From Actinomycetota bacterium (GTDB lineage: Bacteria; Actinomycetota; Actinomycetes; Propionibacteriales; Propionibacteriaceae): a stretch of DNA of 64,000 nucleotides. Numbering within the stretch: position 1 is the first letter of the stretch; each line of letters starts with the position of its first letter. The translations under genes were made by a program, and so were the position numbers. The stretch is from positions 1 through 64,000 of the forward strand of contig JAIUOS010000019.1 in the NCBI GenBank assembly GCA_020161755.1, given 5' to 3'. Shown here in pieces: positions 1 to 8,598 of the stretch. The notes under the pieces were generated by a model that worked only from the letters and a program-made list of their open reading frames with translations, ran no database searches and had not been told where the DNA came from.

Positions 1-2025
1 CTCGCCTACAGCCTGCTGGCGACGTTCCTCCCCAGTCTCCTGCCGCCGGAGTCGCGCGAGGTCTACTACGAGCCCGTCGGCGTGATCATCACCCTGATCC
101 TGCTCGGCCGACTGCTGGAGACCAGGGCGAAGGCCGGAACCGGCGACGCGATTCGCCAGCTGATCGGGCTGCAGCCCCGGACCGCGCGAATCGTTCGCGG
201 CGGCCAGGAGCGTGACGTGGCAGTCGACGAGGTCATCGTCGGTGACGAGGTAGTCATTCGGCCGGGGGAGAGGCTCCCCGTCGACGGTGAAGTGGTCGCC
301 GGTTCCGCGAGCGTCGACGAGTCAATGGTCACGGGCGAGTCCTTGCCGGTCGCCAAGGCACCGGGGGACGCCGTGATCGGGGCCGCTATCATCACCACCG
401 GCACCTTGCGCTATCGGGCCACGAAGGTTGGTGCCGACACAATGCTGGCCCAGATCATCAAGGCGGTTCGGAAGGCGCAAGGATCCAAGGCCCCGATCCA
501 GCGGCTGGCCGACAAGGTGTCCAATTACTTCGCGCCCGTGGTCATGGTGATCGCGGTGTGGGCCTTCGTGGCCTGGTTGGTGTTCGGCCCTCCGCCCGTA
601 TTCAACTTCGCCCTCGTCGCGGCGGTATCGGTGCTGATCATCGCCTGCCCGTGCGCCCTCGTCGCGGCAACCCAGATGTCGATCACCGTTGGCACCGGCA
701 AGGGCGCCACGCACGGCATCCTGATCCGCTCAGCCGAAGCGCTGGAGGCAGCGCAAAAGCTCGATGCGGTGATCCTGGACAAGACCGGGACCATCACCCA
801 CGGGGTGCGGGCGCTCACCGACGTCCTGCCGGCGGGCGGCATCGGAGAGGACCAACTCCTCGGTCTGGTCGCCGCAGCGGAGAAGGCTTCCGAACACCCG
901 CTGGCGACCGCGATCGTACGCGGCGCCGCCGATCGCGGAGTGAGCCTGCCCGAGCTAGCGGGGTTCATGTCAATAACCGGGCAGGGTGTGCAGGCCGTCA
1001 TCGACAGCCAGATCCTCCGAATCGGTAACCGCCGCCTGCTCGAGGCGGCCGGCATCGATCCATCGGCGTTGATGGCCGGCCACGACTGGTTGGCCGGACA
1101 GGGCAAGACCCCCATCCTGGTCGCCATCGATGCACACCCAGCCGGTGTGATCGGCGTCGCCGACACGATCAAGGAGGGGTCCGCCGCGGCCGTTCAGGCG
1201 CTGCAGGCCAGAGGGATCGAAGTCGTCATGATGACCGGCGACAACCGCAGGACGGCGACTGCCATCGCCAGCCAGGTCGGCATCGCTCGGGTGATCGCCG
1301 AAGTCCTCCCCGAACACAAGGCGGCCGAGGTCCAGCGGCTCCAGGCCGAAGGCAAGATCGTCGGGATGGTCGGGGACGGCATCAACGATGCGCCCGCGCT
1401 CGCCCAAGCCGATGTCGGCTCAGCCATCGGCACACGGAGCACCGATGTGGTGGCGATCGAGTCCTCCGACATCACGCTCATCTCCGGGGCGCTGTCGGGA
1501 GTGGTGACGGCCGTCGACCTCTCCCGCGCCACCATGCGCACCATCCGGAAAAACCTGGTGTTCGCCTTCCTCTACAACACCCTGGGCATCCCGATTGCCG
1601 CTGGTGCCCTCTACCCCACCTTCGGGATCACCCTGAGCCCGATGATCGCGGCCGCGGCGATGGCGATGTCCTCGCTGTCGGTGGTGGCCAACTCCAACCG
1701 ACTTCGTCGCTTCCAGCCACGCCCGATCCCCGTGCCCGCGTCGACCACCGTGGTCCCCATGGTCAGCGCCAGGGACGAGTCCAAGCCCACCGTTCGCCGC
1801 GAGGAAACGAGAGTGTTCGGCAGGAAGAAAACCGCCAAGGCGATCGATCCGGTCTGTGGGATGGCGGTTGACCCGGCCCGCCCCGCGGCAACCTGCGCAC
1901 ATGACGGCCGGACCTTCTGCTTCTGCTCGACCGGGTGTGCGGCGGCGTTCGACGCCTACCCCCACCGATACGGCCACCCCAAGACCAGCCACACTCACCA
2001 GGAGCGCACGGAGTACAGGAGGTGA
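1..2025 (+). CDS. copA: Copper-exporting P1B-1 ATPase with C-terminal YHS domain, 5' truncated by the window
   Basis: The frame is open from base 1, so the N terminus lies outside the window. The visible part has the TGES actuator loop (about 324-340), a CPC transmembrane motif (about 645-653), the phosphorylation motif DKTGT (about 778), the GDGINDAP hinge (about 1375) and a C-terminal YHS domain with Cys pairs (about 1845-1965). It should pump Cu(I) out of the cytosol. It is close to the complete copA at 26511-29264 but deviates in core motifs: CPCALVAATQ where the other copy has [10 protein letters not shown], and GTRSTDVVAIE where the other has GTGTDVAIE, a two-residue insertion in the hinge. 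The reading frame is intact, so it may be expressed, but activity is doubtful. Its stop overlaps the ATG of a broken csoR. Confidence 0.9.
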   Translation, partial: LAYSLLATFLPSLLPPESREVYYEPVGVIITLILLGRLLETRAKAGTGDAIRQLIGLQPRTARIVRGGQERDVAVDEVIVGDEVVIRPGERLPVDGEVVAGSASVDESMVTGESLPVAKAPGDAVIGAAIITTGTLRYRATKVGADTMLAQIIKAVRKAQGSKAPIQRLADKVSNYFAPVVMVIAVWAFVAWLVFGPPPVFNFALVAAVSVLIIACPCALVAATQMSITVGTGKGATHGILIRSAEALEAAQKLDAVILDKTGTITHGVRALTDVLPAGGIGEDQLLGLVAAAEKASEHPLATAIVRGAADRGVSLPELAGFMSITGQGVQAVIDSQILRIGNRRLLEAAGIDPSALMAGHDWLAGQGKTPILVAIDAHPAGVIGVADTIKEGSAAAVQALQARGIEVVMMTGDNRRTATAIASQVGIARVIAEVLPEHKAAEVQRLQAEGKIVGMVGDGINDAPALAQADVGSAIGTRSTDVVAIESSDITLISGALSGVVTAVDLSRATMRTIRKNLVFAFLYNTLGIPIAAGALYPTFGITLSPMIAAAAMAMSSLSVVANSNRLRRFQPRPIPVPASTTVVPMVSARDESKPTVRREETRVFGRKKTAKAIDPVCGMAVDPARPAATCAHDGRTFCFCSTGCAAAFDAYPHRYGHPKTSHTHQERTEYRR

Positions 2026-2306
2026 TGGCTGTGACTACCGACTTCGACGAGTTGCCCTCATCAGCCGCCTCTACCGGATCGAGGGTGAGCCACGCGGCTT
2101 GGCCCGGATGGTGGAGCAGGACGTGTATCGACGTGCTGACCCACGTGGTCGCCGCCACCGGGGCGCTGCAGTCGGGTCGTTGAGCCTGCCTGACGACCAC
2201 CTCCCCCGCTGCCTGGCAGAGGCGGCTCAGCAAGGCGCGGTACAAGACACCAAGGTCAGGGAGGCGTCCCAGGCGATCGCACGCCTAGTTCAGGGCAGAA
2301 ACGACC
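2025..2306 (+). pseudogene. csoR: Frameshifted csoR copper-sensing repressor remnant
   Basis: The ATG overlaps the TGA of the preceding ATPase. After about nine codons, CsoR-like sequence (LISRLYRIEGEPRGLARMV) continues in another frame. It moves to the first frame at CIDVLTHVVAATGALQS and then returns to the second at HLPRCLAEAAQQ...ASQAIARLV. Aligned with the intact csoR at 29308-29592, the second break looks like a loss of about five bases before the first Cu-ligand Cys (YCIDV). The Cys survives in the shifted frame and the second Cys in a third segment. No frame gives a full protein, so this copy should be inactive. The copA-csoR order matches the intact locus, so it is a decayed duplicate. 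Confidence 0.8.
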
Positions 2307-2483
2307 GCGGGTTGAGCTTGTCGAGCGTAGACCTCAATCCCGATGCCGATCCGGGGGAACCTCAAAGGTGCCCAATGCGCCCAGCGGTCGGGGTGCCGGT
2401 GTTGTGTTCGGCGGCCGCTGGGTGGCGTCCCATCGACGGGGTCACAGGCTTCCACGAGGGCCCGGTGCTGCTGGCGTATGCCA

Positions 2484-3218
2484 TCATCTGCGGCGGAGGT
2501 AGTCGAGTGGGTCGCTGCCGCTGCCGTCTTCGTAGAGGGCGAGGTGGAGGTGGCAGGCGGTGGAGAGCCCGGTGGTTCCGACGTAGCCGATGGTGTCGCC
2601 CTTGTTGACTCTCTGTCCGTTGCGCACGGCGAGCTTGCTCATGTGAAGGTAGGCGGTCTCTACACGTTTGCCGTTGATGGTGCTGTGGTCGATGCGGATG
2701 TTGTTGCCCGAACTGCTGCTGTAGCCGGCTTTGGTGACTGTTCCGGACTGGGCGGCGTAGATGGGGTTTCCGCAGGCGCCGCCGATGTCGGCTCCGTTGT
2801 GCAGGCGAACGTAGCCGAGGATGGGGTGTTTGCGCATGCCGAACCCGGAGGAGACGCCACCGTTGGTGGGCCATGCGAACTCGGTGAGGTTGTTCAGGCG
2901 ATCAACCTCTGCCTGGATGGCGTTGGCTTGCTCCGTTTCCCCACTGCGATGGTCTTGCAGCTGGGACTGCTGGGCTGCGGTCTGCACCAGGCGAGCGGCT
3001 TGGCGAAGGCTCGCGGCGCGCTGTTCGGCGAGTTGTATTGTGGAGGGGGGGTCGGTTCTGGCGGTTCCGATCAGCGGTTGGCGTGCGGGTAGGTCCGCGG
3101 CGTGGGCTTGGTGGCTGAGTTCCACCGAGTTGCTCACGACGAGGAGCGTGGAGAGCGCCACCACGCTCATGGCGAGCCGCGCGAGCCGCCCGAACCGACC
3201 CGCTTGACCGTCAGCCAT
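2484..3218 (-). CDS. Secreted M23-family (LytM-type) metallopeptidase
   Basis: 244 aa. The N terminus is basic and hydrophobic (about residues 12-42, ending near AHA), fitting a signal peptide, followed by a region rich in Gln/Ala that may be coiled coil (about 60-110). The C-terminal M23 domain has the zinc ligands HNGAD (H-x3-D) and the distal HLH. Such enzymes cut peptidoglycan cross-bridges, or act as amidase activators if inactive; here the ligands look intact. The start is supported by GGGAGGGGAGA just upstream. A paralogue lies at 19339-20145 with the same layout. It is flanked by metal-resistance genes, but no functional link is shown. Confidence 0.85.
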   Translation of the reverse strand: MADGQAGRFGRLARLAMSVVALSTLLVVSNSVELSHQAHAADLPARQPLIGTARTDPPSTIQLAEQRAASLRQAARLVQTAAQQSQLQDHRSGETEQANAIQAEVDRLNNLTEFAWPTNGGVSSGFGMRKHPILGYVRLHNGADIGGACGNPIYAAQSGTVTKAGYSSSSGNNIRIDHSTINGKRVETAYLHMSKLAVRNGQRVNKGDTIGYVGTTGLSTACHLHLALYEDGSGSDPLDYLRRR

Positions 3219-3306
3219 TCTCCCCTCCCGGCAGCATGAGGATAGCCTAAGGTGCTCTCAGGTTCTACTCAGTCTATCGGTTCTCTGCACCGCCGGTGTG
3301 ACCCCG

Positions 3307-3591
3307 TCAGCCGTGGCTGGCGTGGGTGAGGATCTGCTCAATCATGGCGCGGACGTGGTCATCCTCAAGATGGTAGGTCACATGACGGCCCTGGCGGTCG
3401 CCGGTCGCGAGGTTGAGGTGGCGGAGGATTCGCAGATGGTTGGAGACTGCGGTCTGGGAGAGACCGAGTTCGGCGGTCAGTTCGCCGACCGTGGCGGGTG
3501 ACTGCAACAGCCGCGCGAGGATCAGGACGCGGGCGGGTGTCGCGAGACCGCCCATGACTTCCGCCACGCGTTCCGCTTCTGTCAGCAGCAT
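3307..3591 (-). CDS. ArsR/SmtB-family metal-sensing repressor with a CzrA-like alpha-5 site
   Basis: 94 aa from the ATG at 3591, which has GGAGG at good spacing; an upstream GTG at 3651 is less likely. A winged-helix fold is evident (ELGLSQTAVSNHLRIL recognition region). The C-terminal helix reads DDHVRAMIEQILTHASH, that is D-x-H-x10-H-x2-H, exactly the spacing of the alpha-5 Zn/Co site of CzrA and close to SmtB. The alpha-3 Cys box of ArsR/CadC sensors is absent. The gene diverges from a P1B-4 ATPase across a 109-bp gap holding a perfect palindrome. It is therefore inferred to repress the ATPase until Zn(II) or Co(II) binds. Confidence 0.88.
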   Translation of the reverse strand: MLLTEAERVAEVMGGLATPARVLILARLLQSPATVGELTAELGLSQTAVSNHLRILRHLNLATGDRQGRHVTYHLEDDHVRAMIEQILTHASHG

Positions 3592-3679
3592 CGTGGAACC
3601 TCCGAGCAGTTGGGCACCCTTGATCAAACCAGATCGGCGCCGACTCCGCACGCAGTCACGAGTCGACCATCACGTCACA

Positions 3680-3691
3680 ATATCATGATAT
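3680..3691. promoter_or_regulatory. Probable ArsR operator, perfect 12-bp palindrome
   Basis: ATATCATGATAT reads the same on both strands and lies 10 bp before the ATG of the P1B-4 ATPase and 89 bp before the ArsR start. It is an AT-rich patch in a very GC-rich window. ArsR-family operators are short AT-rich inverted repeats, so this is the likely repressor site. No Shine-Dalgarno is seen before 3701, so the ATPase mRNA may be nearly leaderless. Confidence 0.6.
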
Positions 3692-3700
3692 GATGCGATC

Positions 3701-5764
3701 ATGAGTGCTGTCGATCGTGACGGGTCTTCCGAGGATGCACATGGGGATGGCCGCTGGGAGTTGTGGTTCGCGATCGCCTCCGGGGTGGCGTACCTGTCGG
3801 GCCTGCTGACCGAGTTCGGCCTGGGGGCACCGGGGGCGGTGTTTGTGGGCCTGTATCTGCTGGCCTACTTCTTCGGCGGCTTCTTCACTGTGCGCGGGGC
3901 GTGGCGGTCGGTGCGACGGGGGCGTTTCGAGGTCGACTTCTTGATGATCGTGGCGGCGGTCGGGGCTGCTGCGGTCGGCAAGCTCGCCGAGGGCGCGGTG
4001 CTGTTGTTTCTGTTCAGCATCGGGCACGCGCTGGAGGAGTTCGCCATGGCGCGCGCGACCCGCTCGATCGAGGCGCTGGCCGAGCTTGCTCCGCGGACCG
4101 CGACCGTCCGGGTCGGGCAGGAAGCCACTGAGGAACGGCTGGTGGAGGAGCTCGTAGTGGGTGATGTGGTGGCGGTGCGCCCCAACTCGCGGGTTCCGGC
4201 GGACGGGTTCGTGAGTGTCGGGTCGACCGCGATCGATCAGTCCGCGGTGACGGGCGAGTCTATGCCGGTGGAGAAGGCGCCGGTGCCCAGTGTCGAGAAG
4301 GCGTTGGCGAACCCGGCGGCGATCTCTAGCGGATCCCGGGTCTTCGCCGGGACGGTCAACGGCCCGGGAGCCTTCGACATGGTTGTGACCGCCGCTGCGG
4401 CCGACACGACCTTGGCCAGGGTGGTCAAGCTGGTCAAGGAGGCCGACACAGCCCAGTCGCCGACGCAGCGCTTCATCGACCGGTTCCAGCGCTTCTACGT
4501 ACCTGCCGTCATTGCGGCGGTGGCGGTCGTCTTCGTTGTGGGCGTCCTGTTCCTGCAGGAGCCCACGGTGGACAGCTTTTACCGGGCGATGCTGGTGCTG
4601 GTGGCCGCCAGCCCGTGTGCGTTGGCGATCGCGACCCCGGCGGCGGTACTGGCGGGGGTGGCTCGGGCGGCCCGCGCCGGGGTCCTTGTCAAGGGCGGGG
4701 CGCCGCTGGAGAGTCTCGGCAAGGTTGAGGCGATGGCCTTCGACAAAACCGGCACCCTCACCTGGGGCCACCCGACCGTGACCGACACCATCGCGGCGCA
4801 CGGGGCCACAACCGCAGAACTCAGCGCGGTCGCCCTGGCCGTGGAGGCCTTGAGTGACCATCCGTTGGCGACCGCCGTGGTCCGTGATCTCGCTGGGCTT
4901 GTGCCTGACAACGCCCGGCTGACCGCTGCCGATCTGGAGGCGGTCACCGGCCGTGGCGTGCGGGCTGTCGTCGACGGCCGCCCCACTCTCATGGGCAGTC
5001 TTCGGATGCTGTCCGAAGCCGGCGCCGAGCCCCCCGCCGACCTGGTAGCAGCCGTAGAGCAGCTCCAGTCCGAAGGCCGCACGACGATGCTGGTGCTGCA
5101 TGGTGAACGGTTCCTAGGCGTGATCGGTGTCATGGACGCACCCAAGCAGGAGGCCCGGGACACCCTCGAAGTGTTGCGCACGGCCGGGGTGGGTGAACTC
5201 GTCCTCATCTCCGGCGACAACCAGCAGGTCGCCGAAGCGGTCGGCCGTTCGGTGGGCATCGACCGCGCCTTGGGAGAGCTGCTTCCGCAGGACAAGGTGG
5301 CCGTGATCCGCGAACTCGGCCGCGAGAGCAGGATCACCTGCATGGTCGGCGACGGCGTCAACGATGCGCCGGCCATGGCCAACGCCAGCGTGGGCATCGC
5401 CATGGGGGCCGCCGGCTCCGCAGTGGCGCTGGAGACCGCCGACATCGCCTTGATGGCCGACGACCTGGGCCGGGTCCCGTTCATGCTGCGGCTGAGCCGG
5501 GCGACCACCCGCTTGATCCGGCAGAACCTGATCGCCGCACTCGCGATTGTCGCCGCCCTCGTGCCGGCCAGCCTGGTCGGGCTGGCGATGGGGCCGATCG
5601 TGTTCATCCACGAGGGCTCCACCGTGCTGGTCGTCCTCAACGCCCTGCGGCTGCTGCGGTTCGACAACAACCGCGACCACCACGGCATCGTCCACGAGGA
5701 CAAGCCCAACCGGCAGGCCGGCGACTCGCCCGCGCCCCGCGTGAAGCTGACGGGCCGGCCGTGA
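3701..5764 (+). CDS. P1B-4 type heavy-metal ATPase (Co/Zn exporter, CtpD/CzcP-like)
   Basis: 687 aa without an N-terminal metal-binding domain. The transmembrane motif is SPC (residues 304-306, ASPCALAIATP) rather than CPC, the phosphorylation Asp is D348 in [13 protein letters not shown] follows, and the last helix has HEGST (from about residue 637). SPC plus HEGS/T is the signature of the P1B-4 subgroup, known to export Co(II), Zn(II) and sometimes Ni(II), Fe(II) or Cd(II). The divergent ArsR with a Zn/Co-type site agrees. lspA follows 58 bp downstream on the same strand. The exact metal is inferred, not shown. Confidence 0.9.
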   Translation: MSAVDRDGSSEDAHGDGRWELWFAIASGVAYLSGLLTEFGLGAPGAVFVGLYLLAYFFGGFFTVRGAWRSVRRGRFEVDFLMIVAAVGAAAVGKLAEGAVLLFLFSIGHALEEFAMARATRSIEALAELAPRTATVRVGQEATEERLVEELVVGDVVAVRPNSRVPADGFVSVGSTAIDQSAVTGESMPVEKAPVPSVEKALANPAAISSGSRVFAGTVNGPGAFDMVVTAAAADTTLARVVKLVKEADTAQSPTQRFIDRFQRFYVPAVIAAVAVVFVVGVLFLQEPTVDSFYRAMLVLVAASPCALAIATPAAVLAGVARAARAGVLVKGGAPLESLGKVEAMAFDKTGTLTWGHPTVTDTIAAHGATTAELSAVALAVEALSDHPLATAVVRDLAGLVPDNARLTAADLEAVTGRGVRAVVDGRPTLMGSLRMLSEAGAEPPADLVAAVEQLQSEGRTTMLVLHGERFLGVIGVMDAPKQEARDTLEVLRTAGVGELVLISGDNQQVAEAVGRSVGIDRALGELLPQDKVAVIRELGRESRITCMVGDGVNDAPAMANASVGIAMGAAGSAVALETADIALMADDLGRVPFMLRLSRATTRLIRQNLIAALAIVAALVPASLVGLAMGPIVFIHEGSTVLVVLNALRLLRFDNNRDHHGIVHEDKPNRQAGDSPAPRVKLTGRP

Positions 5765-5822
5765 CCCGGGCCTCCAACCCGGTCGCAGGGGCAGGATCGT
5801 CAAACCTGCCTAGGCGGCGGCG

Positions 5823-6473
5823 GTGAGCGAACCGCACGTGTCCAACTCCTTGGGCTCGCCGGTCTCGGCGGATCCTCCCACCGCGCGCACCTCTGGGCTC
5901 GCGGTGGCCGCCCTGATCGCGGGCGGGACGGTGCTGCTGGATCAGGGCAGCAAGGCTCTTGCTCGGTCCGTATTGCGCCAGGACGCGCGCCTACCAATGC
6001 TTGGTGACCTGCTCGGGCTGCAATTGGCGTTCAACCCGGGCACGATCCTGTCGCTCGGGTCAGGGGCGACCTGGGTCTTCACCGTCGTGGGTGTGGTCGC
6101 GGTGGTTGTCCTGGGACGGCTGGCCGCCCGCGCGCGGTCGAAGGGCTGGGCTGTCGCCCTTGGCCTCATCTGGGGCGGGGCGCTGGGAAACCTGGTCGAC
6201 CGACTCCTCGGCGAGCCGTCGTTCGGACGCGGTCGCGTGACGGACTTCCTGGCCTACGGCGAACTGTTCGTCGGCAACCTCGCTGACATCGCCCTCGCGG
6301 TCGGCGTCGCTGCCGCCTTGCGCCTTGCGTGGCGCGACAGCCGCAGCCGGCCACCGGCGCCGGACCATCGGGTCATCGACACCCGGTCGATAGTGGGGGA
6401 CGCGACTGGCGCTGGCCTGCCGCAGCCGCCCGGTCAGGTCAGCTCGGGGCCTTCTGGGCGCGGGCTAGACTGA
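5823..6473 (+). CDS. lspA: Prolipoprotein signal peptidase II
   Basis: 216 aa, GTG start. It is a polytopic membrane aspartyl peptidase that removes signal peptides from diacylglyceryl-modified prolipoproteins. The family landmarks are present: DQGSKALA near residue 40, NPGTILSLGSG (usually NPGAAFS), and the catalytic Asp pair in GNLVDRL and GNLADIAL. A C-terminal tail of about 40 polar residues exceeds the usual length. It follows the Zn/Co ATPase, an arrangement comparable to the lead-resistance pbr locus, where a signal-peptidase domain (PbrC) accompanies the ATPase. A second copy is at 63395-63955. Confidence 0.92.
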   Translation: MSEPHVSNSLGSPVSADPPTARTSGLAVAALIAGGTVLLDQGSKALARSVLRQDARLPMLGDLLGLQLAFNPGTILSLGSGATWVFTVVGVVAVVVLGRLAARARSKGWAVALGLIWGGALGNLVDRLLGEPSFGRGRVTDFLAYGELFVGNLADIALAVGVAAALRLAWRDSRSRPPAPDHRVIDTRSIVGDATGAGLPQPPGQVSSGPSGRGLD

Positions 6474-6496
6474 CCCCGGCAGGCCGAGGAGCGCTG

Positions 6497-6985
6497 ATGA
6501 GAACACGTCGACACCGCAGTGCGTGGAGCGCTGTCGTATTGACCGCAGTCGGTGGCGCCAACCTCGCCGCCGCCGCCGCCGCGAGCGGGAGCGTGAGCGA
6601 TACGACCTGCTCGCCGCAGGTTCCGCTGTTGGCCTCGCTGGGTGTGCACCTGGACGTGTTGGCCGAGTCACGGCTGTGTCCGGAGCACTCTTATCTGCCG
6701 GGCAGCAATTACGGCGTCGCGGTGCAGCTGTGGGTGCTGGTATCGACCTCCACCCTGGTTGCTGGCGCGGTCGGGGTATTGATGGCGCTCGGCGCCGGCC
6801 TGTGGGCTCGTCGGGCGTTCCGCAAGGTTCGTGACTGGCTTCGCCAGCGGCTGCCGGCTCGCGGCTTCCATGCCCCGGTGGTGGCCATCGCGACCGTTGC
6901 GGCGCCCGCGCCGCAATGTATGGACGTGCGCTTCGGCCTTTACCGGCCGTTGCAGCGGCGCGGCCCACCGGTGTCGTCCTGCTGA
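6497..6985 (+). CDS. Small two-span membrane protein, unknown function
   Basis: 162 aa from the ATG preceded by GAGGAG. It has a hydrophobic Ala-rich N terminus (about 12-35, possible signal or first span), an external segment with two Cys (TTCSPQ and SRLCPEHS), a second span (about 78-103), then a basic tail ending in Cys. No family is recognised. Its position, 24 bp after lspA and before VKOR and a DsbA-like protein, suggests a cell-envelope role; the two Cys could form a disulfide, which is speculation. Confidence 0.6.
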   Translation: MRTRRHRSAWSAVVLTAVGGANLAAAAAASGSVSDTTCSPQVPLLASLGVHLDVLAESRLCPEHSYLPGSNYGVAVQLWVLVSTSTLVAGAVGVLMALGAGLWARRAFRKVRDWLRQRLPARGFHAPVVAIATVAAPAPQCMDVRFGLYRPLQRRGPPVSSC

Positions 6986-7098
6986 TCTAGCCCCTTCCAT
7001 ACAGCCGGCCGGCGCGACCGCGCCGTGCGGGCTGTGCTGCGCACCCGCATGTCATGACATCGCGGGCGCAGCCAACGACATCAGAGAGCGACCCTTCC

Positions 7099-7728
7099 AT
7101 GCCCTATCCAGCTGACCTGCTGGAACGTGCCCACCGGTTCCGGCAGACCGACCGGTGGATCTTCTCCACCATGCTGTTCTCCGCCTGCCTGAGCCTGTAC
7201 TCCTCCTTCGTCCTGGCCACCGACGCGATCCGGCTCGCCGCCGACCCCAAGATCGCCCTCCCCTGCAACATCAACGAAGTCATCAGCTGCAGCGTTGTGG
7301 CGCGCTCCTGGCAGGCAGGCCTGTTCGGGTTCCCGAACGCCTTCCTCGGCCTGATGGCCGAGCCTGTGGTGATCACCATCGCCGTCGCCAGCCTGGCCGG
7401 CGTGCGGTTCCCACGGGCGTTCATGCTCGCCGCCCAACTCGTCTACACCCTCGGGCTCACCTTCGCGTACTGGCTCTTCTTCGAATCCACCTTCGTCATC
7501 GGAGCACTGTGCCCCTGGTGCCTAGTGGTGACCGTGTCGACCACCCTGGTGTTCGCCTCCCTCACCCACGTCAACATCCGCGACGGCAACCTCTACCTAC
7601 CCCGGCCGGTCCACAACGCAGCCAACGCAGGCCTCCGCATGGGGCTCGACCTGCTGCTCGTCGTGCTGTGGCTCACCGCCATCACCACGCTGGTCGTCAC
7701 CAAGTACGGCCCAGCACTTGTCAGCTAA
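7099..7728 (+). CDS. Vitamin K epoxide reductase (VKOR) family protein
   Basis: About 209 aa from the ATG at 7099 (MPYPADLL); an ATG at 7054 is possible but lacks a clear ribosome-binding site. It is a polytopic membrane protein with the loop Cys pair (CNINEVISC) followed by SVVARS and GFPNAFLGL, typical of bacterial VKOR, and the CPWC active site. In actinobacteria VKOR reoxidises DsbA-type thiol oxidases using quinone. The next gene is a DsbA-like protein, so the two probably form one disulfide-forming pathway for exported proteins. Confidence 0.9.
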   Translation: MPYPADLLERAHRFRQTDRWIFSTMLFSACLSLYSSFVLATDAIRLAADPKIALPCNINEVISCSVVARSWQAGLFGFPNAFLGLMAEPVVITIAVASLAGVRFPRAFMLAAQLVYTLGLTFAYWLFFESTFVIGALCPWCLVVTVSTTLVFASLTHVNIRDGNLYLPRPVHNAANAGLRMGLDLLLVVLWLTAITTLVVTKYGPALVS

Positions 7729-7839
7729 CCCCACACCAGTGACGCCTCGCCGGAGCCGGTCGAACCCCTGACCGCGGGCTCCCCGGACCGCCACCCTCAC
7801 CAACATCCACCGACCAGTACAAGCCATCAGGAGACCGAC

Positions 7840-8574
7840 ATGAGCAAGAACGACAGACGCCCCCAGGGACGGACGACTCCCGAGGACCAGACCAGAGCCA
7901 GCACCGAACGACGAGTCAGGAGGATTGTGCTCGTCGTGATTGGCGTCGTCCTGGTGGCGGGCTGGGCCTACGCCGGCTTCCAGCTCACCCGCCCCCAGGA
8001 GGCCGCCATCGCCACACCGACACCGTCGACCACCTCATCGGCCGACCTCACGGTGCGGGAGGACTCCCGTCGGCTCAACGACCTCCCCAACGCAAAGGTG
8101 ACCTTCGTGGAGTTCCTGGACTTCGAATGCGAAGCCTGCGGCGCCGCCTTCCCCGCCATCGAGGAGTTGCGCCGGACCTATGGGAACCGGGTCAGCTTCG
8201 TGATCCGCTACTTCCCCATCCAGAGCCACTTCAACGCCCTGCGCGCTGCCCGCGCCGTCGAGGCCGCCGCCCAGCAGGGCCAACTCGAAGCCATGTACAC
8301 CAAGATGTATTCAGCCCAGACCGAATGGGCCGAACAGCAGGTCCCCAAGGACGACGTCTTCCGCGGCTACGCCCAAGAACTCGGCCTGGACATGGCCACG
8401 TGGGAGGCCGCCTACAACGCCACCGCCACCACCGACCGCATCCAAAGCGACGTCCAGGACGGCACCAGCATGGGCGTTCAGGGAACCCCGACCTTCTTCC
8501 TCAACGGCAAGCTCATCGAGCCCCAGTCCTTCGGCGAACTGGAGACCCTAATCCAGCAGGCCCTCGCCGAATAG
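7840..8574 (+). CDS. Membrane-anchored DsbA-like thiol oxidoreductase
   Basis: 244 aa, start preceded by AGGAG. The N terminus is cytosolic and charged, with one membrane span (about residues 30-48), a Thr/Ser-rich linker, then a thioredoxin fold (Thioredoxin_4/DsbA group) with the CEAC active site near residue 98 and the cis-Pro in GTPTFFLNG. It should introduce disulfides in extracytoplasmic proteins and be recharged by the VKOR upstream. Confidence 0.9.
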   Translation: MSKNDRRPQGRTTPEDQTRASTERRVRRIVLVVIGVVLVAGWAYAGFQLTRPQEAAIATPTPSTTSSADLTVREDSRRLNDLPNAKVTFVEFLDFECEACGAAFPAIEELRRTYGNRVSFVIRYFPIQSHFNALRAARAVEAAAQQGQLEAMYTKMYSAQTEWAEQQVPKDDVFRGYAQELGLDMATWEAAYNATATTDRIQSDVQDGTSMGVQGTPTFFLNGKLIEPQSFGELETLIQQALAE

Positions 8575-8598
8575 CCCACGAGAACCGGTCAGCGAACC

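Noticed and set aside
3238-3256. IdeR-like TGAGGATAGCCTAAGGTGC before the first M23 gene
   Set aside because: Only 13 of 19 matches to the consensus and the right half deviates; not called as a site.
7054-7098. Extended VKOR start at 7054
   Set aside because: No ribosome-binding site and a non-hydrophobic, low-complexity extension; 7099 fits better.
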